DNA of 64,000 nucleotides, taken from NCBI GenBank assembly GCA_035772785.1, contig JAOCPU010000013.1, positions 124,001 through 188,000 on the forward strand. Reading direction: 5' to 3'. Positions 1 through 11,420 of this stretch are shown here, piece by piece (within the stretch, counting starts at the first letter, position 1; each line of letters opens with the position of its first letter). The translations under genes were made by a program, and so were the position numbers. The stretch is from Phlebiopsis flavidoalba (lineage: Eukaryota > Basidiomycota > Agaricomycetes > Polyporales > Phanerochaetaceae). The notes below the pieces were generated by a model. That model was not told where the DNA came from. It searched no databases and saw only the letters and a list, made by a program, of their open reading frames with translations.

Positions 1-1453
1 TCAAGGCTTCAGGCAGGCGGTCGCCGTGCCTGACGGGACGTTTGTGCCGTGTGGGGGCTCCTGTCTTAGCGTCGCTTCCCGGGTGAACGCGAAAACAGAC
101 TCTGGTTTCAGTAGAGTATAGTACCCTGACATTCAGTGGGCATACTGAGTGTGCTAACATATCGACAAAATGGCGTACCATTTGTGATCCTTCTCAACGT
201 CTGCCTTTCTAGCCCTGGAGTAGGCAGGGTCACACTGCCCGATGTCGGGGGCCTGATGTTGCGCGTCGAACGCTACAAAACAATTTCTCTTAGCATGCAT
301 CTGATGAGCAGACTCGCTATGGAGAGTAATGCGGTTTAGTATTGCTGTATGCGGACGCGCCGTATGAGCATAGAGCGTGACCATGTATGGTTTCACTCAC
401 CTTTCAGGTCTTTAGCAAAGAACTCTCCAAAGAGGGCTACTTCATAAGAGTGTGCAGTCGACATATTGGACACACAAAGTTGATTTAATTCGTACAAGAT
501 TTATAAGGCAGAGGTAGTGGTGGGGGAACAGAATTGAGAGACGTGACGGACCGAGACTCGGGAGCGCCTGCCATTTTGATCATTACGGCCACCACGGTCT
601 GCAACGTCATACCACAAGTCGACTGTATTCCATCCGTTGAGCTATGGAGAATCCTGCTTCTAATGAAGGTGCACCATGTCCTAACTTGTGTGAAAAGTAT
701 ACTAAGAGTGTGATAAAGCTCACGGCGCGCCGTCGGGAGACATTCATGAAATATCCCAGCCCGACTGTGAGCATGCACTCACACACGCATGAACTTAACG
801 TTCATGTTGACTAAATGCACACCTAGAAACCGCATCACTGCGCCAAAGAGTTTTGTGTAACTGCATGTCAGTCAGGTATATCCATCCGTATTACTCCGAG
901 ACGTTCGCTCACATTCAGCTCTCTAGAACGAGTGTAAACTTGATTAGACTCCCTCGAAACGTCTTGTCAACGTTCCAGAAAGACCTGTAGCCGTATCAGT
1001 CAAATATCGAGAACTGCAGGATCGTAGTAAGGATATAGAGAACTGTTGTAAAAGCCGAGAGTGCGTTCACATCAACATTCACTTGATTGCCTCGCTGCTA
1101 CCGACACACTAGAAAATCGAACGACCAAATTGTCAAACTTGCTCGTAACTTGAACTATACCCCCTCCAGTTACGACACCGTATTCTCGACAGCGGCCCGT
1201 GAGACGATCCATTGGGGATCAACTCACATTCCCCGAATTTGAGACTCCTCGCCTGGAGAGCTTTTGGGAGGCTTTCCGGGGTACGCGTGAAGCCCGCACG
1301 GAGATTTGTCGGAGGTAGCGGAGAGGTCCTCCCTCCGCTTAGTGGGTATGTCTTTTATGATGCTAAATCGCACATTGACGCCCATAATCCAGAATATTTG
1401 ACATAGACTATAGGCTCTGCCACGAAACTACTGACCACGACTATCTCTGTGCT
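1..1453. other. No gene recognised
   Basis: Only short open frames without recognisable motifs or codon bias on either strand. No tRNA, terminal repeat or simple repeat was seen. Probably decayed non-coding or repeat-derived DNA. Confidence 0.5.
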
Positions 1454-2660
1454 ATGTCTAAACACCGGATAAGGACCGAGTATATCTACCAGGTTGACCT
1501 GAGTCGTCCCTTAACACGTCTTCGTTTTATTAAGCTAAATAAACCCAACCTCCTATTCCGCCGTGTTCTTTCAATACAATATACGCCAAGGTCCCCGCCG
1601 GTAGCTAATGCATGCATTTGCGAGCATATGTGGGTGCCGTACGTACATCCTTCGGCAGAGACTAGGATTCCGGAGATATATACGGAGTTTGATGATGGAT
1701 TAAGGTGCTTAGTATTCTCAGAAGAATTTACGACCTATATTCTCATCAATTCTTTACCATACAGGCACGTACACGATCGTTACGAAACCGTCGCCACATC
1801 GTTACGGGACTACAGGAGACGGCGGAGTTCCCGAATTGGGACGTAGACATTGAACGTCTAGAATATGCAGAGGATTGAACGGCCCTGTCCAGTACTGTGG
1901 CGTACATGGCTGACAACAGTCCAGTCCATGTAAGCATCTACTATTCTTTCTTTCCCATGTAAACTATTCTCATTTTTCTGGATCTCAGAAAGAATAACCC
2001 TCAAGAAGGCGCTTCCTCCTTCTTTTCTCCGCTCCTCGTTTTAATAAGGGCTTGTTCTTCTCGACTAGATGGGCACGGCAGAATACTCCTTCGTCCGTCC
2101 TTCTTCTCCCTCACAGTCCACCTGGCAAATGTCAAGCCAACATTTTCGTCCCACCATTGTCACGCTCACGACTCTGGCTATTAGGTCTGGATGGCAGTGG
2201 TTCTGCAACTGTTATCCCCGTCGTACACGGAGACTTTGATGATCACAGGAGTCAACGGCTCCGAAGCGGGGTGGGCTCCTCGGGCAAGGCTTTGACAGCA
2301 TCAACAGCGTGCTAGGCATGCCCTCCTCTCTTAAGCGGCTCTGCCTCGGGGACACCACGGGTTGCTAATGGCAACAGATTCCAAAAGAATACCCAAGGCG
2401 AACCTGAAGCACGATCTGGAAAACAGATCGTATCAGGATCCTGTTCTTGGAATACTGTCCAAATGTAAGAGTTTGCGCTTGGTTTTATCTCCTTTCGTCG
2501 CTTAAAATGACGAACTGTCGTCACAGACATACATAACAACCAACCTTGTTTCGCCATCCAACTATCCCACTGCTAACTATGATACGTCTGGACGGAAGAA
2601 GTCATGTTGGAAGTGCAAGAAGCGAGGATGTCCACCTCTCGAGACGTTCATCTTACAACA
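1454..2660 (+). mobile_element. Possible relic of a Ty1/copia gag
   Basis: Two weak signs lie on the same strand. The first is a frame at 1454-1846 with a stretch reading FTTYILINSLPYRHV near 1725-1770, which resembles the 'ILLxSLPxSY' core of copia-type gag (UBN2-like) proteins. The second is a zinc-knuckle-like segment CWKCKKRG starting at 2605, preceded by a Lys/Arg-rich SGRKKS; a one-base shift would bring His and further Cys-like positions into register. The distance between them (about 870 bp) is longer than in an intact gag, the frame is broken, and no protease, integrase or reverse transcriptase was found downstream. If real it is a dead fragment; chance resemblance is possible. Confidence 0.3.
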
Positions 2661-4205
2661 CACGCGCGATCAAGATGTGGCCCATCTGGTAAAAGTGGTA
2701 TGGCCGACCATGGTTAGTGCGTCAAGAAGCTTAAGCAGAGGGTATGGTGTCAGCCGAGTGCTCCATCTGTTTTCCCATCTGAACGAGTTTCGAACTAGGA
2801 TCGGGTGGCTCGAGCGCACTGGGAAGCATGTTCGGCAAGAGGGGGGACTGTTAGCGAGGCTACTGTCAAGAGTGTATGTCTTCCTGATACACTCGCTTAC
2901 CCGCTTTGGGGAGTGTCCACTCACACTGCACAATCTCAGATATGTCATTCTCTCTGCATTACGTGGTCATGTTCAACTCTTCCGTGGCTTTAACAAGCCA
3001 GCAAGAAGAAACAATGATATTCTCGCTAAGTAAGTATCGTCTATACTCACGTTAGTGTGGCGTCACTCATCATCAACTTTACCAATTATCAGTCTACTTC
3101 GTCTTCGTCGTCAAGAGCTGAATCAAACTAATCGTCGCATCCTACGCCGACAAGATTGCAGATCAAGCTTCAAACAAGCGTCTGCACAGGTGGCATTCTA
3201 TGAGGCCATATTGCAGAGCCTAAGCCAGGGGTCCTCATCCAGTCAGCCATTCCCCAAGGCTCAAGGTGAAATTGCATTTTGGAAAGAGAGAGAGGAGCAG
3301 ACCCGTACGATCCCAGGATGGCGAGCGCCAGGCAGAGATTAGAGTCACGGAGCGTATTGGGCATCGAGGCATCACTCTGGAATTTGTCGTATTATTTATT
3401 CAGGTCCTGCTCGGTTTAATCACAGTTTGTATCGAGAAGTGACAGTCCGTTCAGTCAGTTCAAGACTCAGAGGGTGTGTGGTTATGATCCTGCGGTTGCA
3501 TGCATGAGAGTGAGAAGAAAACATCCAAATAAAGCTTGCGCGGCCAGGATACATCTCGATGCTGTGGAAAAGAAGGTGTTATAAAGGTGGAGTCATCTAA
3601 AGTCCCTGATCGAATATGGATATGTCAAGCCGAGGATCATTACTCGGGAAAAACGGGCAAAGTGACAGTAAAGACTGGACGATGGTTAAGTCTTGTATGG
3701 TAGGTGTAAGGTTGCTGGGCATCCTACAGAAAGTCAGCATGCCATACAGTGAACGTTTGCATAGTATGGAGACATACCGCTGTTCGGCTTTCCTTGAGGT
3801 GATAAGACGGCTTCAACATGCCCGCTAGCGTTAACCCGTCTTCACCGATGCCCAAGCTTGTTCAATACATCTTTAACTTCGCCAGGCCGGCCAATCTACT
3901 CCCCTGCTGTGGCCATCGATCATGCGTAGCCGTGAGTAAGCTTGTGAACATCGCCGTGCGTCGCGGAAGTGTGTGCTCGGAGGGTGGAGATGGATGGTGC
4001 TAGTGTCACGGAGGTTGGGATTGGGGACAGACTACTCCGCCCCTCCAAAGCCTCGCGGAGGTCGGTCCACACCTATGAACATTCTGACACGCCGACGCCC
4101 CTCGTGGACCGTGCCAGACTGGCCCGAGAAAGGTTCTCGATATGTCATAAATGTCATGCGGGAGAGACCTTGACCAGGGGTGACAAAGCATCGCCATTCC
4201 GTAAA
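2661..4205. other. No gene recognised
   Basis: Several open frames of 60-120 codons occur on both strands (for example 2677-3033 plus), but none has a recognisable domain, and overlapping opposite-strand frames are equally long. Nothing supportable. Confidence 0.45.
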
Positions 4206-5834
4206 TCAGACACTTCGGAGACTGTGCCTCGTATGGCTATCGCGGAGTATTTCAGTATATGCTATGTAATTATTGTAGGTGAGAACGTACAATCTTTGAA
4301 ATGCCGACTCAGCGGACCATTGTGAGGTGAGCTTCCTCAACAATCCCTGCCGATCCAGGCCAGTAGCATCCTGTAACGGTCTGATGGGATACCAGTGCGA
4401 GTAGCAGACCTTCAGCGTCCAGGTCGCGTACTGATGAGGCATCGGGTCCGTCCGATACAGATATGGGCTGGCGCGGTGAATGAAATACTCCAGGTTCTGG
4501 GTCGGGAGAGATGGTAACGCGCTTTCGGTGCCCTCAGGCAAGGCCTATATTCAAACTCAACAAAGGCCGTCGTTCGATTGAATAGACTTACCTTCTGCGC
4601 CAACTCGATGACAGTTTCCCCCCGGACAGTCCCAAACTTTGCCTATCGTGAGCCATGTCCGTGCTAATATCTCTTTGATGGCGAGTATGCGCCGAAGCGA
4701 GCCCGAGTCGGTCGAGCTTTCGCCCTTCAATGCACCTCCAAGAGTGAGCAACATGGGGACACCCGCCAGCAACCCGCGGATCGGCAAGTTTGACTGTACC
4801 GCCTGCAGCACGGCGAGCATGTTTCCGTAGTCAGAACAATGTGGCTGAGACACATTCGGCAAAGGACGACAGCTGCGACGGCATATTTGCGCACGCAGCA
4901 CTCAGTTTGCATTAACGTGACATTTTTCCGTGTCCGAGGGATGGACCAAGGGAATACGCCGACTCTAGGGGGCAGTACGCTCTTTGCTACTTCAGCGACA
5001 TCTTGCTCAGGTGTGGGAGCTATGCCAATCCTCAGCAATGTCCCCGTTTAACGGATTGTTGCGAGGGAGTCGGTGTGTTGTGTGTTGACTTTGTTTGAGG
5101 TGTTTGATGTCCTGGAAATGCCGAGACTGGTAGATGTCGCCAAGACTATAGAGGTGGGCGTGGAGAGCAGTTCAGAAATCTGGAAGTGCTATCACCAAAC
5201 ATGGGAAACACTGAAGTTTATCGAGGCTTGCAGTGCTGGGACCATTCGGCTATTTGGCCGAATGTGCGTTTCACTCATAGGGGATGACTCAGGCGTCTCC
5301 GTCAACATCCGTGCAATCCCAAAGCTTTCGGTATCTCCCGGTCCAGATAGGACACCAGGGTGGCGGCGTAATCTGCGCGTGCAGAGTAGTCATTGGGTCG
5401 CAAAGGAGAGACAGAGTATCTTGCCAAACTTCTGGGGAAACATTGGCACCTCCTGGAGGGTCTGATGTGGCCATCAGCCACGCGAAGGTTTGGTGTCCGA
5501 AGTTTCCACCTGTATTGGAAATCCCAGATTCCACCAAGGCTGCCTTGTTGAGGGACCGTCTTGCTGTCATCGATCCGTCTTCTTTTTGCCCGATGTCGTG
5601 CAGCTGCCCGCCGGCTGTGGATTAGGCTGAGAAGGCCTGCGAGAAGACAGCGTACAGGCCTGAGCTTCCCTGACCTTCCCGCAGATCCGCTTTGCCATTG
5701 ACAGAGAACACCATTTGTTTCCACTGCGACAAGTCGGCTGATGAGTTCACCGGCAAGGTCCTGAATCTGGTCTGCGTAGTAACATGTGTACCCAGGGAAG
5801 CAATGCACTCGACCAGAGCGGGAAGGAGCCGCAT
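4206..5834 (-). CDS. Unresolved coding-like stretch, unknown protein
   Basis: Consecutive minus-strand frames (about 5834-5622, 5570-5289, 5038-4727, 4901-4557 and 4541-4206) have ordinary protein-like composition and could be pieces of one multi-exon or frame-broken gene. Readable segments include QIQDLAGELISRL (near 5770) and IRGLLAGVPMLLTLGG (near 4760), the latter hydrophobic enough for a membrane segment. I recognise no family. Start, stop and introns cannot be placed, and chance open frames in an AT-balanced region are a real alternative. Confidence 0.22.
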
Positions 5835-8800
5835 ATCGTCTGCATCTTTGGAGCCACAGCCCCTCCGGAGAATGACACTAATCAGACTCGAGATAAGATA
5901 TCGGAGGTGGACAGATTGACGAGAGGCGTAGGTGAGATGTGAAGACAGCGGTAATCATTCCTGCAAAGGACGCTATGTCGGTCATGAGGATGAGAAGCAT
6001 CCTGCTCCCTCCACGAGACACTCCACACAAGTCGCGTGGGGGATAGCGTATCGGTATTGATATTGGGTCCATTCAGCTGCCCGCACAGAGATCGCCAGCG
6101 ACAATGGCCTGGTTTAGTCCACGCCGACTGGTGTCATCGAAACCAGTCGATAGCTGCTTGCATACACGACGCAGCTTGAGTGCCGTTCGAGTGTTCAAAC
6201 AGCGCGGACAATGGCGCATGGCGGCGTTCGCAACGTCTCGACGGGCAGGGCCACTTTCGCCTGTCACATGAAGATGAATGGATGTTGCTCTGACGTTCCA
6301 TGGTGGGACGACTCCGGAAGTCGCTCAAGTATGGAGAGTTGGGTTGGGTCCTTCACTTCGGAGGCTCTAGAGGATGGGTGAAACTAAGCCTGTAAAGGAA
6401 GGGGGAAGTACTGACTCTTGGTCGAGTGTTGAGCCACATCAACTTCCAGCAGCGGGACAATAAAGGCTGGCACGAATATTGAAACTTGTAATTTCAGGTG
6501 TGGTGTGGAATGGTATAAGGGCCTCTGATGTCACAACACCAGACACCAGTCAAGGCGGCGAGACCAACTAATCGTGTCCTAAGAGTTTTGTTATTGAACT
6601 CGTTCGCGGTACCGGATCAAATAGGTGATAAGTAGATGCGTACCGGTTTTGCACTTCCTGGTCCTTAGTCTGACCCCGGCTCAGGTCGGCAAATACCTTC
6701 AGACAGGACATGTAGTCTTGAGTGATGGATTGGTCAACTCCTATAGTGGAGATGACCGTCTGTGTATGGTGTCGTCCAGGGCTGTAAACTGACGTTTGTT
6801 TTGTAGGTGCTGGGTTCAAAAGATGGTGTATGACCTCACAACGGTTCCAGCTCTTGCAGCAACTCTCTAGGTTTCGGGATGACAAGGTTGTAAGTGTGTG
6901 AGCAAAGTCTTACAGCACACCTCTTGAAGAATGTGCCGGTGTGACTGGTTGTGATTAGATATTCACAGAAGCAAGTAATGAAGCTGGTTCATGCAGAGCG
7001 GAAGAGCGGAAGTCTCGAACGACATTCTGTTGCAAGGGCTTTGATGATACAAGTGTTATGAGGAGAGACCTGAGACGTTGAATTAAATGAAATGAGCCCA
7101 AGCCCCAAGACTAAAAAAGTGGATGTACGTACGAGCGTGCACGAATGTTACCAAGCCTTTGCTTTCCTGCAGTCAAGTCTCGCACGTTTTTCCAGCTCAC
7201 TGGCAAGCTTTGTTGATTTTACCCGGGCGGTTAGATGCATAGTAGGTCATACGGGAAAGTTTCTTGCGAGTTTTTGGCCTGTAAATCTGGACCAGCGGTG
7301 AGCAGAGCAGCGTTGGGCGGGTAACATGCCGAGATGAGTTGGGACATGGTTCGGAGTGAAGGGGAGATGTAATAGGCATTCGGCAAGGGAATAAGATAGT
7401 GTACTCAAGTATAAATGAGAGTGAGGCAGTGTCGGCCGTGGGGTTATAGGTGGTACAGTATCTCAAGATTGTTTCGGGAAAGAAGAGCTACGCATCACAT
7501 TGCACCTGCGCAGCGTGACGGCGGCGGTGAATGCTCCACGTGGCGTTGCCCGCTTTAGGAGTCGCGTGCTCGATTATCTGGTTATATTCTGGAAAATCGT
7601 GTTAAATTGGTAGGCAGTCTCTATGACTGGACGCCAAATTCAGAGCTGCAAGTAATTTCTGATGCTCAAGAAACAGCCAGAAAGAAATTATGGTGGCACA
7701 CGCTGCATCCATGGCCGAACCTCGCGCGGGTATAGAAGCGGGGGGCCCGGTATACACCGTCACCCACAGGTTTGGCGCTTAAAGCTAAGTTTAGGATCCA
7801 GAGATTGCACCGCATTGGCAAGCTCGTAGAAGAGCAGTAGAAGCAGCCATCGTAAGTCTTAGGGACATGTATAAGCAGAGCACACACACAACTGCAGCTT
7901 ATAGATTGCTGTGCTACCTGTCCTAGAACCTTACACGATACCGGCCGAAGGACTAAGTTCGGGGCCGTGGGGCTGGCAGCTGCAGGACGCCGACGCGCAA
8001 GGCACCTCGAGGCGTCCTTCTGCGAAGACCTCATCGTGGGTCGTTGGTGTAAATATTTGGTGCTGAGCTCGCTAACACCTTTACCTCCTTCAAGACGACC
8101 CCGAGCGGAAAATTTTCGACAGCCCACGAATATTAATCGCCAGAACGTACGAAGCGTCGGTCAGGGCGTCTTGCGTCCACCGACCGGCGGAGCAAAGCTA
8201 GCTCGGCAGATGGCTCAGAACGAGCCCAAGCTGAATACAGAGTAGCCATAGAAGTCTCGGGGATCGTATCTTTTGCCCCCGTAACATTCGGACAGCTTAT
8301 ACTCTTGGGTGTCACCGCTGATACATCCTCTGACGCAGTCCACAGCGACACGAGACGCACTTGACAGCATTGCATCCGCAGAAATCTCTCTTGAGGTCCG
8401 TGGTAAAGTCGGTAAAAAACTTTGTGGCCTGCGGTCAACTTGACTCAGATTACCAGCCGTACTTCTGCCGTGTAAACCTAAATTATAGAGCCTGGCCACT
8501 CGTTGCCTCCAAGTATGCCCTGTTTTGGTAGAGAAATTTTACGCCGTGAGACGAATCCCAATGCGAACTAACCAAGTTAATGTGGACCCAACATTCCTGT
8601 CATGCCTCGATCGCCGACGCCACATTTGGAACCTTCCGCTGGAGAAATATCCATTAAAGATGGTAGGGTCAAACCTATCGTGCAACAAGGCCCGATGCAT
8701 TGGGCGGCGATACATAGAGGTTTTGTTATATTATTTGCAATCGCCAGTTGAGACCATTCTGGATACCACGGGGTAGGTGTATCAGTTGACCTTGCCAGTG

Positions 8801-8850
8801 TGTGCGAGCCCCCTGAGTTTGGCTAATCCAGTTCTATAGGGCGCATCAGC
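5835..8850. other. No gene recognised
   Basis: Scattered frames of 60-150 codons occur, including 8127-7666 and 8499-8215 on minus. I searched the minus frames downstream of the Rev1-like BRCT segment for Y-family polymerase motifs and saw none. No repeats or RNA genes noticed. Confidence 0.4.
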
Positions 8851-8879
8851 CGATGAGCCCGCTGCTACCACGCCGAGAA

Positions 8880-9600
8880 GGGTCTTTTTTGTCTCGTCGC
8901 GAAGGACTGAATAGATCCGCTCTGGCAGTAGGGCAGTCGTTTACCGGCGTCGATGCTGTCCGTGATCCATTCCGGTCGGACGACGTGAACTATAGACCTC
9001 GACTTTGCCAGATAAAATCTTCTGGGTCTTTGAGCCGCTCAGCTGCTGGGACGTAAGAATGTGCGTGGCGCCAGAGGCGGTATACCTGAAGGCACGCCGG
9101 GTGAGACCAGAAATGCAAAGAAAAGGCAGGAGGACTGACAGCACTTCGCCGCCCGCGGACCCCTTGACTATGCAGCCTTCATCTCAATGTCGGTGGAGTT
9201 CGCGAGATATCCGTCGATGAATACGCGCACGCCCTTAAGAACTTTAGCCTCAGGGGCTGAACTTTCCTCCGGCAACTGTTCAGCCAGTTTCTTGCTGCGG
9301 GACGCGAGGTAAGGTTTTGTGGTGGCCACGCCCGTCTGAGCGTTGATGCCCTGTAGCCGTAGACGTAACAAAATCTACACGAAAATTTCAGCGGGCGGAG
9401 ACTTTCTATCATGACCGAGCGCAGACTAACCAGATCGTTGGTAAATATCCGAGTGGGTAATCGGGTTTGACGCATCGGCAAGAGTGTTTAGAAGATGTTT
9501 CGTTACTACCTCGCGGTAGGCTTTAACTCCATCTTTGACCAAGGGCGCAAGGAGGCTTGCATCGGAAGGTTGAAATCAATACGAATAACTGAGAATAGAC
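8880..9600 (-). CDS. Rev1-like DNA repair protein, BRCT region (fragment)
   Basis: Rev1 is the Y-family deoxycytidyl transferase that scaffolds translesion synthesis in the nucleus; its N-terminal BRCT domain binds DNA and PCNA. Read on the minus strand, 9240-9180 gives VLKGVRVFIDGYLANSTDIE, the usual first strand of the Rev1 BRCT. It is followed by GGEV, a likely intron (GTCAGT..TTCAG, about 9126-9074), then ATHILTSQQLSGSKTQKI (about 9060-9000) and, after one frame break, IVHVVRPEWITDSIDAGKRL (about 8995-8935). This matches the order seen in Rev1 BRCTs: fold start, Thr-His-Ile strand, and 'V+PEW+xDSI' helix. Frames up to 9600 (SDASLLAPLVKDGVKAYREV) may be the variable N-terminal part. The catalytic palm/fingers expected on the C-terminal side were not found below 8880. 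Either the gene is truncated here or the remainder is too frame-broken to read. BRCT identity is good; assignment to Rev1 rather than another BRCT protein is likely. Confidence 0.55.
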
Positions 9601-10452
9601 GGTTCACATGGTGTCTTACTTCTGGATGCGTCTCTTTTCCTTGATGTCTCCAGGCTGGCGTTCGTTATCTTGTTGGTCGTGTAGGGATTGTACCTGTACG
9701 CGGGTCGTGCTTCTGCTTCTCGGATTTTCTTTGCCTCCTGATTCTTCACCTGCGAGCCTTCTCGCCGAGGGTTTGATGACGGTGACAAAACTTGTCCATG
9801 GGAAGTTGAAGTTGAAGGTAATATGTACAGAAGAAAGTAAAAGAGAGACAATAGATTATATTTACAACGAAGTGGATGTGGCCATAGTCATGTTCTGGAA
9901 CAAACCGACGCGCAGGCCGGTGCCGGAGCGGGAGGTTGGCGCACAAAACCGACGGTCTGACCAAAACGCGACGGGGGGTTTGGTCACGTGTCTCACCGGA
10001 CGTGATTGTTTTGGCCAGAACAAATACTCGGACCCGCGCGCCGCTCTGGCTGAGTTGCTCATCTTCCGATTAGGCTTCACCATGTATTTATCCTCGTCGC
10101 ATACGACAGGCTCGTGTGCAACATGTCTTTGTTGTTGGAGGAAAACTAGTCATATGATTGTGCGTGCAATGCAAAGAACGAGCATACGTGTACCCCTTTC
10201 CTCGCGTGTTCATGCATCCTCGGAGGAGGGGGGTCCACTTTGACTCGTCCTGTAAAATGCCTCACATAATACGTTACTTCGGGCCTCAAGCCATTCTCAT
10301 GTCGTCAATGACTTCAACGACAAACTCTAATTTCTCCAGGCTACACGACCTTGAATCCATGCATTCTCTACCGTAACGAGATGTGCTCCGATGTCGATAT
10401 AAGCTAGCTCGCCCGCTCCCCTCAGCATCCCTCTGCCGAACTCTTGCCCGCC
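9601..10452. other. No gene confidently assigned
   Basis: A 211-codon open frame runs 9608-10243 on plus, but it has no recognisable domain, and its first part lies antisense to the possible N-terminal extension of the Rev1-like gene. A minus frame ending near 9576 (PAYRYNPYTTNKITNASLE) could belong to that gene. Undecided. Confidence 0.35.
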
Positions 10453-11243
10453 ATGTCTACGCTCACAGAAGGGCACATCAAAAAGCAGCAACTGTGCCGC
10501 CTGTTTATTGCCCTAGCTCTCACCTGATATAACGCCTTGCTAGTATCAGCACTGACCAGTGCCCATCATTCGAAAGCACGTTGTGGAGCAGACTGGTCCA
10601 CGATAACGGCGTCCTCCTCCGTACGGCCAGGCATGACCACTCTCGAAGCGGTCGTAGGATGCCTAATTGGAGGGAGATCGGGCAAAGCCAGTGCACTACT
10701 TTTTCGACGTCCGATGCGCCCACGGGTGAGTACAATGACCGCCTCTTACCTAGTTTGTAGCCTGTCTCGTCGAACACCACCAATTCCCAGGCAACCCCGG
10801 TAACGTCAACCGTGTGCGCGCCGGGCGGCGATCCGCCTTTGTTCTACATTTACAACAACCAGCTTTGGCACTTCCACAACGCGTCGACGATCCTCCCTGT
10901 CAACGTGCTAAACTCTACCGCCTCGTCTCAGTTGCCCTCTGCAAGTGGTTGTCGGCACACCAAAAACGAGAGGGCGTCAAGGGTGGCGGCTGGCGGTGGC
11001 AGGGGAACTCGGGCTCTTCTACGAGCAAGGCTCGTCGGACAATAGCGGAGTGTACTATGCATGTCAAGATACGAACGGCTACTTGATGGGCTTATTTTTT
11101 GTTCTTGCAAGGGTGAGTTCTTTTGAGCGAAATCCGATTGTGGCACCTGCCAACTGCTGATAACATCTACTTGAATCTGTAGGGCACCTACTCCTCCAGG
11201 ATGCACAGTGTTTACGGTGCATAGCTTCATGCGAAACGACTAG
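10453..11243 (+). CDS. Small secreted protein, unknown function
   Basis: Likely start at 10453, giving an N-terminus that ends in a hydrophobic stretch (LCRLFIALALT), plausible as a signal peptide. Exons then read TLWSRLVHDNGVLL (about 10570-10620) and QCTTFFDVRCAHG (about 10690-10730). After an intron beginning GTGAGT come FYIYNNQLWHFHNASTILPV (10842 on), GVYYACQDTNGYLMG (about 11050-11095) and, after a second intron ending near 11183, PGCTVFTVHSFMRND and a stop at 11243. Cys and Asn-X-Ser/Thr sites are frequent, which fits a secreted glycoprotein. I recall similar uncharacterised basidiomycete secreted proteins but can name no family. There are at least two frame breaks inside exons. It is convergent with OST1, whose stop is 178 bp away. 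Coding status is fairly sure; function is unknown. Confidence 0.55.
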
Positions 11244-11420
11244 ACCTTAACTTCATGATCGCAAAACCTGTACATCAGCCGTTTTTGCCCATGTACCTTA
11301 CACACCTATCTACGCCTCAATTTTTATCAATCTCCTCGTGCGATCGTCATGGCAAAGTATATGCTCTCTTATCGTTTCCAACAACGAAATTGACATGCGA
11401 TGAGAAGAACGAGAAACGCT

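Noticed and set aside
6750..6840. tRNA gene, from GGTTCAA- and GATTCGA-like words seen here and elsewhere
   Set aside because: No accompanying acceptor stem, D-arm or anticodon arm could be paired around any of these words.
9608..10243. 211-codon open frame on plus
   Set aside because: No domain or compositional support, and its first part is antisense to a plausible N-terminal extension of the Rev1-like gene.
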